DNA of 21,815 nucleotides from Parachlorella kessleri (lineage: Eukaryota; Chlorophyta; Trebouxiophyceae; Chlorellales; Chlorellaceae). Each line of letters opens with the position of its first letter. Positions within the stretch are counted from its first letter, which is position 1. The stretch covers positions 1-21,815 of the forward strand of contig BBXU01003080.1 of NCBI GenBank assembly GCA_001598975.1. The letters run 5' to 3'. The notes below the pieces were generated by a model. The model was given only the letters and a program-made list of their open reading frames with translations, had not been told where the DNA came from and did no database searches. The translations under genes and the position numbers were made by a program. This document shows positions 1 to 10,109 of the stretch, one piece after another.

Positions 1-176
1 GCGTGTTGGGGGGGGGGGGGCCCACGGGGCACAACTCCTTTTGGTGAAGGGACCAGGGGGTGGGCAGCGTCAACAGGCTGGGGCCTGCGCACTGATATCG
101 TCGTCTGGCAGGATTTTGCATCCTGGGGATGGTGGAAGCTCTGCAGGCGAGATGCCTCTCTGTGCTTGCCATGCAG
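1..176 (+). other. Intron sequence upstream of the last thioredoxin exon
   Basis: This stretch ends in a good acceptor (CCATGCAG, up to 176) directly before the thioredoxin exon. No segment in it encodes the WCGPC active site or the strand before it, so it is read as intron. It opens with a run of 13 G at 8-20. The open frame here has no thioredoxin-like residues before position 177. Confidence 0.6.
8..20. repeat. Poly-G tract
   Basis: A run of 13 consecutive G lies in the presumed intron. Runs like this are prone to slippage and sequencing error, so its exact length is uncertain. Confidence 0.7.
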
Positions 177-326
177 TCTGTGGCCCAGCAATGCAACATC
201 AAGGCCATGCCTACCTTCATCGTGTTTAAGGACGGCAAGCCTGTGGAGGAGATTGTGGGCGCCTCCAAGGACAAGCTCCTTGCCCTGCTCAAGAAGGCGG
301 CGGCTGGCGGGCCTTTCACTGCTTGA
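177..326 (+). CDS. Thioredoxin, C-terminal exon (5' partial)
   Basis: The exon encodes the C-terminal half of a thioredoxin fold, 49 residues starting SVAQQCNIKAMPTF and ending in TGA at 324-326. The MPT motif holds the cis-proline that faces the active-site disulfide. It is followed by FIVFKDGKPVEEIVGA, the beta4-turn-beta5 hairpin, and by helix 4 (DKLLALLKKA). This is the usual order for h-type or cytosolic thioredoxins, which reduce protein disulfides. The WCGPC motif must lie on earlier exons outside the window. The CAG acceptor at 174-176 fixes the exon start, because homology begins exactly there. The h-type assignment is inference from sequence style; a plastid or mitochondrial form cannot be excluded without the N-terminus. 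Confidence 0.85.
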   Translation, partial: SVAQQCNIKAMPTFIVFKDGKPVEEIVGASKDKLLALLKKAAAGGPFTA

Positions 327-849
327 GTCATCAGAGTTCTGAGCCCACTTGTTGAAGTAACGGCTTGTTCACTACAGCCTAGAGCGCAGCTTCACCTATG
401 GCTGCCTTGGATATGGTGGCTTGAAGTTAGCTTTGTTGTCTGCACCTCGACCGACCGGCTGCACACCAATGTGCTGGCGACCCACGAGAGGTTTTGACTG
501 TTTTTTGCGTGCCTGTGGAAACCGAAGTCAGCGCCTCTGTTGCAAAGATGACACCGATGTAATTTATGTTGAGCAAGCCTGGAAGGCCCCCAAGCAAGGC
601 CAGTTAGGTTATGGCATACTTGGCGGCAACATGCAGGCACAGGGCATCCATTATGGGAAGGAAGGGTGTGCATTGCCCAGCTGCGGCCATGCGGTGGCCT
701 GTGTGAGAATCTGAATGGATACCAGGATCCAGCCTGAAAATGTCGGATGGGAGCTGCATGAGAAGGCATTTGACTATAAGCACAATCGAGCCAGTGAGTG
801 ATCCACAGATCAGACCTTGATACAGATACAGCCAGGATCGCAAGTCAAC
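327..849. other. Intergenic: thioredoxin 3' UTR and promoter side of the SDR gene
   Basis: No coding segment with recognisable protein similarity was found. The left part should be the thioredoxin 3' UTR, with TGTAA at 558-562. The right part should hold the promoter and 5' UTR of the SDR gene that starts at 850. I saw no clear TATA box. The overlapping short open frames on both strands look like chance frames. Confidence 0.5.
558..562 (+). terminator. Candidate polyadenylation signal TGTAA (thioredoxin)
   Basis: TGTAA is the common polyadenylation signal of chlorophyte nuclear genes. This copy lies about 230 bp after the thioredoxin stop codon on the same strand. Five bases can occur by chance, so the call rests on position. 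Confidence 0.4.
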
Positions 850-3456
850 ATGCTGCTGGCCCTGGCTCCCCCCTCGTCGCAGAGCAGGTGTCGATCCCTG
901 TGCTGTCTAAGCTGACAAGTATGACGAAGCACTCAATTGAATCCGCGAGCTGACTGATGCCTACAGGCCCACGCTAGCAACTCGCGGCTCCAGGCGACCA
1001 CTTCTGGTTCGGGCTGCCAAAGTGGTGAGAACGTGGTGTGCTCTCTCCAGCAACCTTGGCTCCACTGCTTAAAGGCAACTCTGAGGCGGCAGGGGCGTGT
1101 TGCGGCCGCAGGAACCTGGCTCCACTGTTCTGGTGGCAGGAGCCACGGGTGGCGTGGGACAGCTGCTGACAGCTAAACTTCTAGAGGTGAGTTGCCCACC
1201 TTCACACACACTGGACAGCCTCAAAGTCTTCTCACGATTGAGCTTGGTGGACCACTGCACCTGCCAGGCTGTCTTGCCCTGCCTGCCAGGACCTGCAGGT
1301 GACCTGCGCAAGTCCCGCCTCAATATCAACCAAACCAGTTCCGCTTCCCACAGCAGCATAAAAACTCGTGCCTTTCAGTGCGATGGAGCTGGTCGGATCA
1401 ACCCTTGTCGGGTCTAGACACATGAAGTCGAGGCTATTGTGGGAGAGAACAAGCTGCAAGTGACGAGGGCCTTATACTTGGTGTGAGGCTAGTTCTCTGC
1501 GTCAAGCTACAGGGGACCAGTGGACAGCTGTGCTCACCCTGTGTGTGCAGCGCGGGTACCAGGTGAAGGCTCTGAGCCGCAGCCGTGAGAAGGTGCAGCA
1601 GCTGCTGGGGGAGGCCCCAGGCCTGGAGGTGGTGATTGCAGACCTGAGGGACCCATCCTCACTGCCGGCAGCAGTGGAGGGCTGTGCCGCTGTCTGCTGC
1701 TGCACGGGTACGACCGCCTTCCCGTCCAAGAGGTGGGGCCCCACTGTCAAGGTTGGGAGGGCAGAGGTTGATGTCTTGAGGCAGCCGTGGCTGCTCTGCG
1801 GCTGGGCTGCTGCGGGCAGTGGGTCGTGGTGTGCGCGCGGCGAACTGTGTAAGCGTTTTGAATGGTGTGCACAGTTGCTGTGAGGCGGGTTGCCATAGCA
1901 CATGCATAGCATGTTCTCCGGCTCCTATGGCACGCTTGGCAGGCCTTTCAGTGTGCCCAAGCCGTAGCTCTGGTAAGCAACAGGACTTGCTGACGGATAC
2001 TGCCACTTCAATGCCTTGCTCTGTCATTTTTACTCGCCCTCTATCCTGCATACCACCTGCCTTACGTAATTGTTATGCAGCCTAGCTGTGCATGGTACAC
2101 AGGTGGGACGGCGGTAATGGCCCAGAGCAGACCGACTTCGTTTCTGTACGCAACCTGATCCAAGCCTGCAGCCCCTCCAGCGTTAAGCGCTTCGTGCTGA
2201 CCACCTCAGCGGGAGTACAGCGCTATAACCAGCTGCCCTTCAGCATACTCAACCTGTTTGGTGAGCCAGCATGCCTCACACAATGCATGTGCGGCTTGGG
2301 ACTTATGCAGCACAGCTGATGACAGTGGGTACTGCAGGGCAGGTCGTGGTGTTTTGTATGTTGGACAGCCTACAGCTGGCTGAGGTCCAGGTGAAGGACA
2401 GCTGGCCTAGTGTACGGTGCCACTTGCCTAAGGGGCAGGGAGGGAGGGAGGGAGGGAGTAACACTTGGTGAAGCCACCATGACCGAGCCGAACGATGTGC
2501 AGCACTGCCTGGTGGCGTAGCCTTGTCTGTACCTCTGCCTATCTCACAGCCTGTCGTGCATCAGCAGGGGCTTGTCCAGGCGCTTCCTGCCAGGCCAACC
2601 CAACTGCTGGCGCCACGCAGGTGTGCTCAAGTACAAGCGCAGGGGTGAGCAGGAGCTTGAGCAGTCGGGGCTGACATACACGATTATGCGGCCCAACAGG
2701 CTCACAGATGGTAGGTTGGGGGACTGTCTGACAGGGCGGGTGCCAAGTGCGGAAGGCAGGCATGTGGCATTTATCTCTTCGGGCTTGTCCCACTTCCATT
2801 TCCTCAAACGCTGACAGTCCTGCGCGGCCTTTGCAGGTCACGCCCCCTCGCTAGCACCAGCTTATGTTATGTAAGTATGTGTGTTCCGTCTCACATCGTG
2901 TCTCCCTGCTGCGTATGCTGTGCTGCAGGGCCCTACACCAGCTACGACCTCAACACGCTCCTCAAGGGCACAGCCGGGGTGCGGCAGGATGTGCAGCTGT
3001 CCCTGAAGGACGACCTTCAGGGCGAGACGTCGCGCATTGCTGTGGCAGGTGACTGACACCGTTCTAGGAGGGGCTCCCGGCGGTTGCCCACCAGCCATGA
3101 AGGAAGCATGGGTTGATGGCATGCCGTGGGCAGCGCCCAACGTTGCTGCATGACAGCAGCCGCAGAGGCAAAAGCAAGTGCCCTTGCAGTGCCTGTCGTC
3201 GAAACGCAGGCAGCTGACGTGCGTGCGAGAGGCACAGCCTAGGGACCTGGCATCCTTCTGACGTCCTGTTCTGGAATGGCATGCTGACATCTGCCTGGCT
3301 CCCTTCTCCCCTGCAGAGGCCATCGTCCAGAGCTTGATGCTGGAGGCTGCTGAGAACCATGCGTTTGCCCTCACCAGCAGCACGGGATCGGGGCCTGGGC
3401 AGGACCCAGCCAAGTGGAAACAGCTCTTTGAGAGCCTCCTACCAGCCAGGGTGTGA
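850..3456 (+). CDS. Atypical SDR, NmrA-like NAD(P)-binding protein, predicted plastid-targeted
   Basis: Eight exons join in frame to give 286 residues: 850-887, 967-1024, 1112-1186, 1551-1732, 2103-2260, 2621-2710, 2929-3048, 3317-3456. All introns are GT-AG. The first two small exons give an Arg/Ser/Ala-rich leader (MLLALAPPSSQSRPTLATRG... up to VRAAKV), which suits a chloroplast transit peptide. The dinucleotide-binding loop GATGGVG is at residues 42-48, after a hydrophobic strand. Next come RGYQVKALSR, the conserved CTGTTAFPSKRWDGGNGPE segment, FVLTTSAGVQRY, VLKYKRRGE and YTIMRPNRLTDGPYTSYDLN. This pattern matches plant and algal atypical SDRs of the NmrA type (At4g31530-like, from memory). 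The classical SDR YxxxK is replaced by YKxxGE, so a standard dehydrogenase reaction should not be assumed. The substrate is unknown. The family and exons 3-8 are firm; exons 1-2 rest on phase match and leader composition. Confidence 0.85.
2438..2458. repeat. GGGA microsatellite
   Basis: About five tandem GGGA units lie inside an intron of the SDR gene, between the exons ending at 2260 and starting at 2621. It has no coding role. Confidence 0.75.
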
Positions 3457-4759
3457 GGCACCCGCTTGGCAGCCATAGCGCGGGTGGCGGAGGGAGGGGG
3501 AGGCAGGACCAAAGTCCTGGTTTGAGCGTGGGTGTATGACGAACATGCAGCGAGCTGTATCAACAATGGTTCCCCTACAAATCGAGCGGGGCTTGCAGCT
3601 TATTCCCCCTTTCCAATTCTGCCTGCTGACTGATGCAGCTAACACCCGCCACACTGCTGTCTGACCCCTTCCTGTCACATGCATCCCTTCCAACATAAAC
3701 TGAGCGGGCAGGGATTGGAACATGGTACACATTGGGACACTGTTTTCATTTTCGGATTGGAGGTGATGCAAAGTTGAGCTGAGCGTTGTATATGGATTCT
3801 ATGCGGCCATATGAAATCCTTGCGAGGGCCAAGTTGGCAGCCTGCTTTTCATATAGCGTGTCGTGGATATGTTGCGCTTGGAGGCATGTGGTGTGCTCTC
3901 AAGTCACACGGCGTTTCCTCACTATATGTGAGCAGTGGCTGACAGTTTTACAGAAAGGTGTTGATATTTTCCTTTGATTATATTCTGGAAGGTTCAAACA
4001 GCAGAATTGTGCGTCAAGGCCAGTGAAGGTACACCACATTGGCATCGCTAAAAAGCTTTCTTGTTACCTTGCATAGCTTTACAATGCACCGCAAATGTGG
4101 TGCCACTTCTCCTCCCACAGCCACGGGAAGTTACTTATCATAAGAAGGCGTGTACAGCCGATGACCATGCTGTCAGGGGTACAGAGGGTACCAGAGGTAA
4201 CAACCAACCATCCCAGGAGCTTTCACCCATCATAAGAAGATGCTTGCAGCCCAACACAATCATGCTGCATGGCAATGAAGGGGGTCTGGCGGCTCCTGTG
4301 CCAGTGCGGAAAACCGCCAAAAACTATCAGTGGGAAGGGGTAGCTGTTGAGGAAGGACAATTCAACAAGCCCTGCTACTGCCCTGCAACACTTGTCAGAA
4401 AAATACTTCCGGCGGCACACTCGAGGCATGCAACCTAAAAATTCGGTGGAGGGTAGATCCAAAAGGAGTGTCAAGGCAAGACCATTGCAGGCACGAACGA
4501 AGGCACGACGGGCTGCCACATAGCTAATGCTTTTACTGCACATACGAAGTGCTCTCATACCCTCTGTCGTTGGTTTTCATTGGGGTGGTGCTCTTGGGGC
4601 GGGGCTTGTGGCAGGGCTGGGTTCGCTACACTCATAATGGGCAGCCCAGCCACTCCGCACCCACCCCCGCAGTCTCGGCCCACTCGGTGCCACACTGCAC
4701 TCCAACCCCTAAGGCTGTGCATTAACAGGCACAGCAGGCACGACATGGCCAAGACACAT
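3457..4759. other. Convergent intergenic region between the SDR and phosphate-transporter A genes
   Basis: The two genes point toward each other, so this region should hold both 3' UTRs. The part around 3780-4090 is more AT-rich than the rest. For the minus-strand gene, TGTAA occurs reading leftward at 4083-4079 and at 3952-3948. No TGTAA was found for the plus-strand gene just after 3456. Open frames on both strands at about 4061-4558 have no recognisable motif and overlap each other; I do not call them genes. Confidence 0.5.
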
Positions 4760-7700
4760 CTACTGCTGCTGGGCCTGATGGAGCTCGACCTCGCTGTGGC
4801 TGTTCTTCATCCCCTTGGGGCTGTCATTGCCGCTGCCATTGCCCTCAGCAGCAGCACCCTTGGCGCCCTTGTTGGGGTTGTACAGCTTGCCGTAGCCAAG
4901 CATGCGCTCCAGCAGGGACAGGTGCTTGGGCGCGACCGCCTGGCCGTCATACTCGTGCTCCACGCCTTCCAGAATGGCCAGCCAGCGCTTGTCACCCTCA
5001 CGCAGGTCCAGGCCGGTCAGGTCTGCAAGGCAACAAAGACAGCACAGGTTCAAGCCACGACAAATGGGCATCAAAGGGGCAACCAACATGCATGCCACGA
5101 CAGATCAAGGGTTCCCATAGGATTTCCTTTTCCGGTGCCTGGAACTCAGCAGGCAGGAACCCTATATTTACTAACACGGCGAAGAACCCGAACTCCCGAC
5201 CTTGTCACGGCAAGCACATTGTATGCCTACCACTTCCATGTATGTAGTCATGCTAGCTGTTGCTGTAACCAAAGTAACTCCACGCCTGCCTCACGCCCTA
5301 CTTGGGTTAGCAGCATTTGCTGGCAGCTCGTGCTCACCTGGGATGAGGATGAGGGTGCACACCACGCCCGCAAAGCCGCACGCAGCAGAGATCCAAAACT
5401 TGGTCTGGTCGTTGACCTTGCCAAACACGACACCAGCAACCAGGGCGCCAGCCTTGCCGACAGCAGCAGCGAAGCCGTGGCACCTGCGCGGGACATAGCA
5501 GCGCGGCAGCACAGTGAGAACCAGTATGCCACTGCTCGTGGGTTCTGCAAGGGCGTCGACAAGGAAAGGCTGGTGCATGTTGCCTGACATTGTCCTATGC
5601 TACCGAAGTAGGGCAGCTATGGTTGTCTGGCACTGCCCCAAAGCACACCCTAGCAGCACCTCTTCAAGCGTGCGCCAGGCATGCTGCAGCAAAAGTAGCA
5701 GCAGGCTCCATACGCGCTCCACAGGACACATGGCACTTAGCAGGCAAACCGCAGCCAGGCCTCACATGGAGCGCATCTCGGTGGGGATGGTCTCGGCGGG
5801 CAGCAGCCAGGTGGTGGCGTTGGGCCCAAACTGGCCCCAGAAAGAGGAGAAGAAGTACAGGAACTGCGGCAGGGGTCGGGTTGGACAATCAGCTTTCGGC
5901 GGCAGAAACAATCATGATGAGGGTCACAGCACACCATGGCGGTGGCAGGCAGCAGGGGCAGGCAGAGCTGCCGGCTCAGGTCAGTGTGCAAGCACAGGTA
6001 GCAGGTCTACAGGCCCAAGATACAGCCAGACCACGCCTGCCTGCAACCCCAGCTCCTACCAAGCTGCACTCCTTCGCCGCTCACCTGGAACCAGTGGATG
6101 CCTCCCTTGATGAGGTGGTGGTAGTCAGCAGCGCAGATGATGAAAAGGACGCCCATCCACATGAAGCCCTGCACACAATTGGGGTAGCAAACGATGAGCT
6201 ATCGCACTATCTGCACCAGCGCAAGACGCCGCACCCTGATGGACAAAAGTATGATATGCATTCTTGGCGGCAGAACCCGCCTAGCAGCACCAGTGCCAAG
6301 TGCCTGCTCCAACGGTCGCTGAAACGCACACCATCAGTTAGCCCTTTGGGGCTTGGGCCTGCCACTCACCATAGCCTGCATGCGCTTGCGGCCCATCCAG
6401 GGCTTGTCAATGGTGAAGGCGGCAAAGTAGTAGCCGACCAGGGCCACCGAAGAGTTGAGCAGGGTCCACTCAAGGCCCACAATGACGTTGTTCTTGGACT
6501 CGGGCTGGATGATGCCGATGAAGGTGGACTGGAACAGCTTGTTGCCGTCTGCACAAGGAGACACGGACGGGATTGACAGTGAGAATGAAACTGCCAACAG
6601 CTAACCCGCTGTTAACTTAGCTAGAAACCCGCTGTTTACTTGACGCCGACCAGCAAGCACTAGTACTAACAGTGACGCATCCTTGCAAAACCATGCTGCA
6701 AGCCTCGGCCAAGGGTAAGGCCTCACAGGGCCTCCAGAGGTGACACTCATGCTACCCGGCAACACTGCCCTTTGCAATCCCGCCAAGTGACTCACAAAAG
6801 GCAAAGTCCCAGACGAACCACGACAGGGCCGTGCCAAAGATGCGGTGCCAGTAGTGGCGGAGCAGCAGCATGTTCTTGCGCACATTGCCCTGACCAGCCG
6901 CGCCTGCAGACAGGTTGGTTACAAACATCATCAGCTTGGCATCACCTATTGTAACGCCATAGCGAAGCTGTTGTACTGCCAACGCACATCCCGACCGTGC
7001 CCAGCCACCACCAAGGCACAGCCATCCTTACTACAACCGCCAAGCCTGTCGGTGGTATGTCCCACCCCTCCCTTCCCCCAAAGGCAGTCGTGGATAATCA
7101 GCTCGATTCGGCGTCCGGACAGGCATCTTTCCACTTACCGAGGTCCTTGAGGGACTGCTTCTTGCCCTTCCACACCGCAGACTCCTTCAGGAACCAGATA
7201 CGCCAGATGACCATGAACACAAGGGGAATCAGGCCCAGGCCGTACGACAGGCGCCAGATAATCTCCAGACGGTCTGCAAGCAGGCAGGTAGAATGGCCGT
7301 GTCATTTCGCTGGCAGCACAGCCTATGCACAGGACGGGATGCGTGGACCCGGTCAAATTGCCGCAAGCACCGTAGGTCACATTAGACTGACACTGGCCGC
7401 AGCAGCCACGATAAGACCATGGGTAAACTATTGCGAAACACAAAAGCAGCTTTTAAGCAGCAGCCTTCATTTAGCTAAGCTGAGGTCACCCTCACACACA
7501 CTGCTCCCCATGTGCGTGCTACTCACGCTTGCTATAAGGCGGGTTGTACTGGCCGAAGGCAGCCAGGAGGATGACCAGCACCAGGGTGTTGACCAGGTTG
7601 CCCCAGCCTTGCATGGAGAACACCAGCACCACGGTCTCGCCGCGACGGTTCTGCAGGTGCTTGGTGTGCTCGGCGCGCTCGTTGGCCGAAGTGGACGCCA

Positions 7701-9513
7701 CCGGGTACTCGCCTGCAGGGCAACAGGGCTATGTGAATCTCCTGGTCTCAACAAGTTTGACAAGTTTTTGAGTCCCCACCCCCCACTTTTCCACGAGGAC
7801 CTGCAAGACGACCATTTTGTCTGACGCTTCTCCGCCAGGCACGCTCTATATGCCGCACTGGTACATGGCCACCCAGCCATGCCCAAAACCAACTGGGCGG
7901 CGCGCGCGCTTCAACACACGCCCCCTTCCTGTCTCTCCCCGGCAGCAACCAGCACGTGCTGTGCAAGACTCACCGCCGACACCGACGCCGAAGAAGAACT
8001 GCACCACGGTGAACATGGTGAACAGCTTGCCGGAGTCGGAGCCGGTGGAGGCTGTGATCAGGATGCCGACTGCAAGGGAAGGCAGGCACGGAACAACAAC
8101 AACTGTGAGACGACCGAGGCATATGGCCGGCAAAAAACATTCCACCAAGGAGCCATGTGACGACCAACGGGAGACCGATAATTGTCGGCCTTGTTTTGCT
8201 TGCGGGCCTGACATGCCAGGAACGCGCGACCTGCAGTTGTGACTAGGGCGCCTTCATGGCTTAGGCATCTCCCAGGTGTAGGGCATGTGGAGTGGATGCA
8301 ACAATGGTTGCAGCTCTGCCGACAAGTAGGACAATTCACAACACTCACACAGCAACATGATGGAGGCAGTCATGATGGAGCCAAGCTTGCGGCCCAGCTT
8401 GTCAGCGAAAAGGCCGATGAAGAGCTGGCCAGCGATAATACCAGACACCTGGGTGTAGGTCAGTGTGTCAGTCAGCTCTGCAGGGCAGGGAAGGGCAGGC
8501 AAGCATGTCTTGTTGTTAATCGGCTCGTTCCTCAGTCTAGCATACGCCACATTGCTGGCTTAAGGCAAGACCGGCATTTGGAATGATGCCACATTAACGC
8601 CAGCACGCAGACCAGACTGGTAACAGTCATGCTGCACAGCTACCAGGCAACAAGGCAACGCAAGGCATGATGCAGATAACTTACTGGAAGAGCAGGTCTG
8701 GTGAGTCACCCAGCACTCGGGGTAGGCCTGCTTCCACAGTCCCTTAAGGTTACCCACGGAGAAGATGAAGTACGCCTCAGTGAACATGCCTGCGAACAGC
8801 AACGCAAGGTTGACTACACCTGCGACACGCCTTCTTCGGCACACGCACACTGAGGAGAGGATGCCCTTAGAAAGTCCGCGTGGCAATAGTATGCAGAAGT
8901 GCTGCGACTCCTTACAGACTAGCCAGACCCGACACAATAACTAGTGCGACGGCTCAGCCTGAACTGGAACTCACCCATGCCAGGCACCACAAAGGAGAAC
9001 ACCCAGTAGAAGAACCTGCAGCAATGTGGACCATGGACGTTACTAGGCGCCACTCGCAAGCAAGGCCGGCAAGTACACAACTTGCAACGCCCTAGCAACT
9101 AGGCGCACGGCTCCGACAACAGCGCAACGCCCTAGCAACTAGGCGCCCGGCTCCAACGAGTAAACAGCGCGCACGTGCCGGAGCGACGGAGCGACCGGGT
9201 CACGGGGCAACTCCAAACCGTGGCCATTGGTGCATGACGGTGGTAGGGCAGCCGGCATGCACCGGCCGCCTGCGCCGGCTAGGTGCTTTAGCACTACGTG
9301 CGGCCAGAAGACCTCGCCCCCGTACTACCATGGCCCAGCCCCAGTGCAAGCAGCACTTGGCTGCCGTGAACCTCACCTGACAAAGACATTGCTCTGCTTG
9401 ATTCTGGTCTCGTACTTGCTGTCGACCTCGGCCGCAGCTAGGTGCTCAGTGGCAATCGCAACCTCGCGGGCCTTACCAGCCTCCACAACGGAAGGCGAGT
9501 CTTCGAAGCCCAT
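4760..9513 (-). CDS. PHT1/PHO84-type H+:phosphate symporter, copy A (downstream paralog)
   Basis: Thirteen minus-strand exons join in frame to 568 residues: 9377-9513, 8975-9015, 8685-8789, 8349-8477, 7974-8069, 7527-7712, 7139-7273, 6796-6903, 6370-6548, 6085-6168, 5766-5863, 5338-5483, 4760-5022. All introns are GT-AG. The protein is an MFS carrier, expected to have 12 membrane helices at the plasma membrane and to import phosphate with protons. The MFS loop signature GLFADKLGRK is at 116-125 and GGEYPVAST at 169-177. Residues matching the phosphate site of the fungal PiPT structure (numbering from memory) are Y172, Q204, W305, D309, Y313 and N415, plus K443 in the GKAGA segment. E64 and E171 replace the usual Asp at two proton-path sites. 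Cys85 and Cys92 lie in the TM1-TM2 loop. The start is the only in-frame ATG before the conserved N-terminus. The C-terminal tail after about residue 485 is hydrophilic. The nearest named relatives would be the algal PTA transporters. Confidence 0.93.
5160..5245 (-). repeat. Weak tRNA-like segment, possible SINE remnant
   Basis: On the minus strand, inside intron 12 of transporter A (5023-5337), the order GGTAG, CTTG-loop-CAAG and GAGTTCGGGTTC recalls a D-arm, an anticodon arm and a Pol III B box. The arms do not fold properly: the anticodon loop is one base short and the T stem has mismatches. It is not a functional tRNA. A degenerate tRNA-derived SINE is possible. Just to the left, GGGTTCC (5109-5115) and GGAACCC (5156-5162) form a 7-bp inverted repeat. 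Confidence 0.2.
9084..9158. repeat. Two-copy 39-bp tandem repeat in intron 1 of transporter A
   Basis: Two near-identical copies with a 39-bp period start at 9084 and 9123, each beginning GCAACGCCCTAGCAACTAGG and differing at a few later bases. Each unit contains CCTAG-CAA-CTAGG, which could form a short hairpin. A partial copy (ACTAGGCGCC) lies about 45 bp to the left. Transporter B has no counterpart in its intron 1, so the repeat arose after the duplication or was lost from B. Confidence 0.75.
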
Positions 9514-9625
9514 GATTCACCAGCCGCCACTCCGAACTTGCGGGGCGGAGGAGGTTGCCGAGAGACTCACAACGGACTAAGACAATCTCCCAGCGTGGCG
9601 GCTGTCAAACACAAGGTCTGGTTAG

Positions 9626-9638
9626 GAAGATGCGCATC
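9626..9638 (-). promoter_or_regulatory. Shared upstream element of transporter A (palindrome core GATGCGCATC)
   Basis: The 13-mer GAAGATGCGCATC (+ strand) lies 113-125 bp upstream of the copy A start codon. The same 13-mer lies 109-121 bp upstream of copy B. The core GATGCGCATC is a perfect 10-bp palindrome, as expected for a site bound by a dimeric protein. Flanking sequences of the two genes otherwise align poorly. No other full copy was found in the window. Its function is inferred. Confidence 0.5.
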
Positions 9639-9689
9639 AATCATCTTTCTGAAGGTATCTTTAATAATTATTCTCCCGCTCCCGCTCTC

Positions 9690-9709
9690 GAACGTGGCTC
9701 ACCACGTTC
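9690..9709. repeat. Perfect 8-bp hairpin upstream of transporter A
   Basis: GAACGTGG and CCACGTTC flank a 4-base loop CTCA. Each arm contains an ACGTG core, the type of sequence bound by bZIP and bHLH factors. It lies about 180 bp upstream of the copy A start codon. It could be a paired binding site or simply a hairpin; the sequence alone does not decide. Confidence 0.55.
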
Positions 9710-9764
9710 CTCTCTTCCCCGTACGCTTGTCTGTGAAGCTTAAGGGCCCATTCAACTGTCTCAG

Positions 9765-9885
9765 GAGGCAATGGAAGCCCAATCCTGACGCTGACATTGA
9801 CACATGCAACAATGGCCGGCTTACGTACAAGTACATGTACAGTACCAAGATTGACATCAAGGCGATTGATGCCGAGGCGAACTAG
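9765..9885 (+). other. Isolated coding-like fragment, unknown protein
   Basis: After a CAG at 9762-9764 that could be an acceptor, the + frame reads RQWKPNPDADIDTCNNGRL and goes on through a Tyr/Lys/Asp-rich stretch (YKYMYSTKIDIKAIDAEAN) to TAG at 9883-9885. The codons are like those of the real exons here (AAG, GAC, ATC, AAC), and the residues look like a folded protein's terminus, not chance frame. I do not recognise the family. No companion exon is apparent, and the segment sits in the promoter region of transporter A on the opposite strand. It may be a relic, an inserted fragment, a last exon of an unseen gene, or a chance frame. Confidence 0.25.
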
Positions 9886-10090
9886 ATCTCAACGTTGATC
9901 ATCTGATGTAGGCCAGACCGTCTCCGTTCTGAGCTCTGACGTTTGCAGTTTTCATGCCCGTGACAACAAGTGTCAGACACCAGCCTGGCGGAGCTGAGAG
10001 TAGAGAACAGGCGAACAAGCACGAAGGCCCTGACGTTGTGTTCTGGAATTAGCATGGGTGGCAGGTAGTGCAACAGGGAATATAGCTGGG

Positions 10091-10109
10091 CTGGACTGGA
10101 CTGGACTGA
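10091..10109. repeat. Short CTGGA pentanucleotide repeat
   Basis: Between three and four tandem CTGGA units occur in the spacer between the two transporter genes. This is a minor simple repeat with no evident role. Confidence 0.7.

Noticed and set aside
2862..3566. 234-residue open frame on the - strand
   Set aside because: It is antisense to the last two exons of the SDR gene, whose splice sites and family motifs are clear.
4061..4558. Overlapping open frames of 111-125 residues on both strands
   Set aside because: No motif, low protein-like character, and they lie in the convergent 3' UTR region.
5160..5245. Functional tRNA gene
   Set aside because: The arms have mismatches, the anticodon loop is short and no acceptor stem can be formed.
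4580..5587. 335-residue open frame on the + strand
   Set aside because: It is antisense to exons 12-13 of transporter A and intron 12. Its residues are the reverse-complement shadow of GC-rich coding sequence and match no family.
5590..6576. 328-residue open frame on the + strand
   Set aside because: It is antisense to exons 9-11 of transporter A and crosses their introns. There is no recognisable motif.
6997..7824. 275-residue open frame on the + strand
   Set aside because: It is antisense to exons 6-7 of transporter A and adjoining introns; no domain is visible.
4760..9513. Copy A (or B) as a pseudogene
   Set aside because: Every exon junction is in phase, no stop or frameshift occurs, and all phosphate-site residues are present in both.
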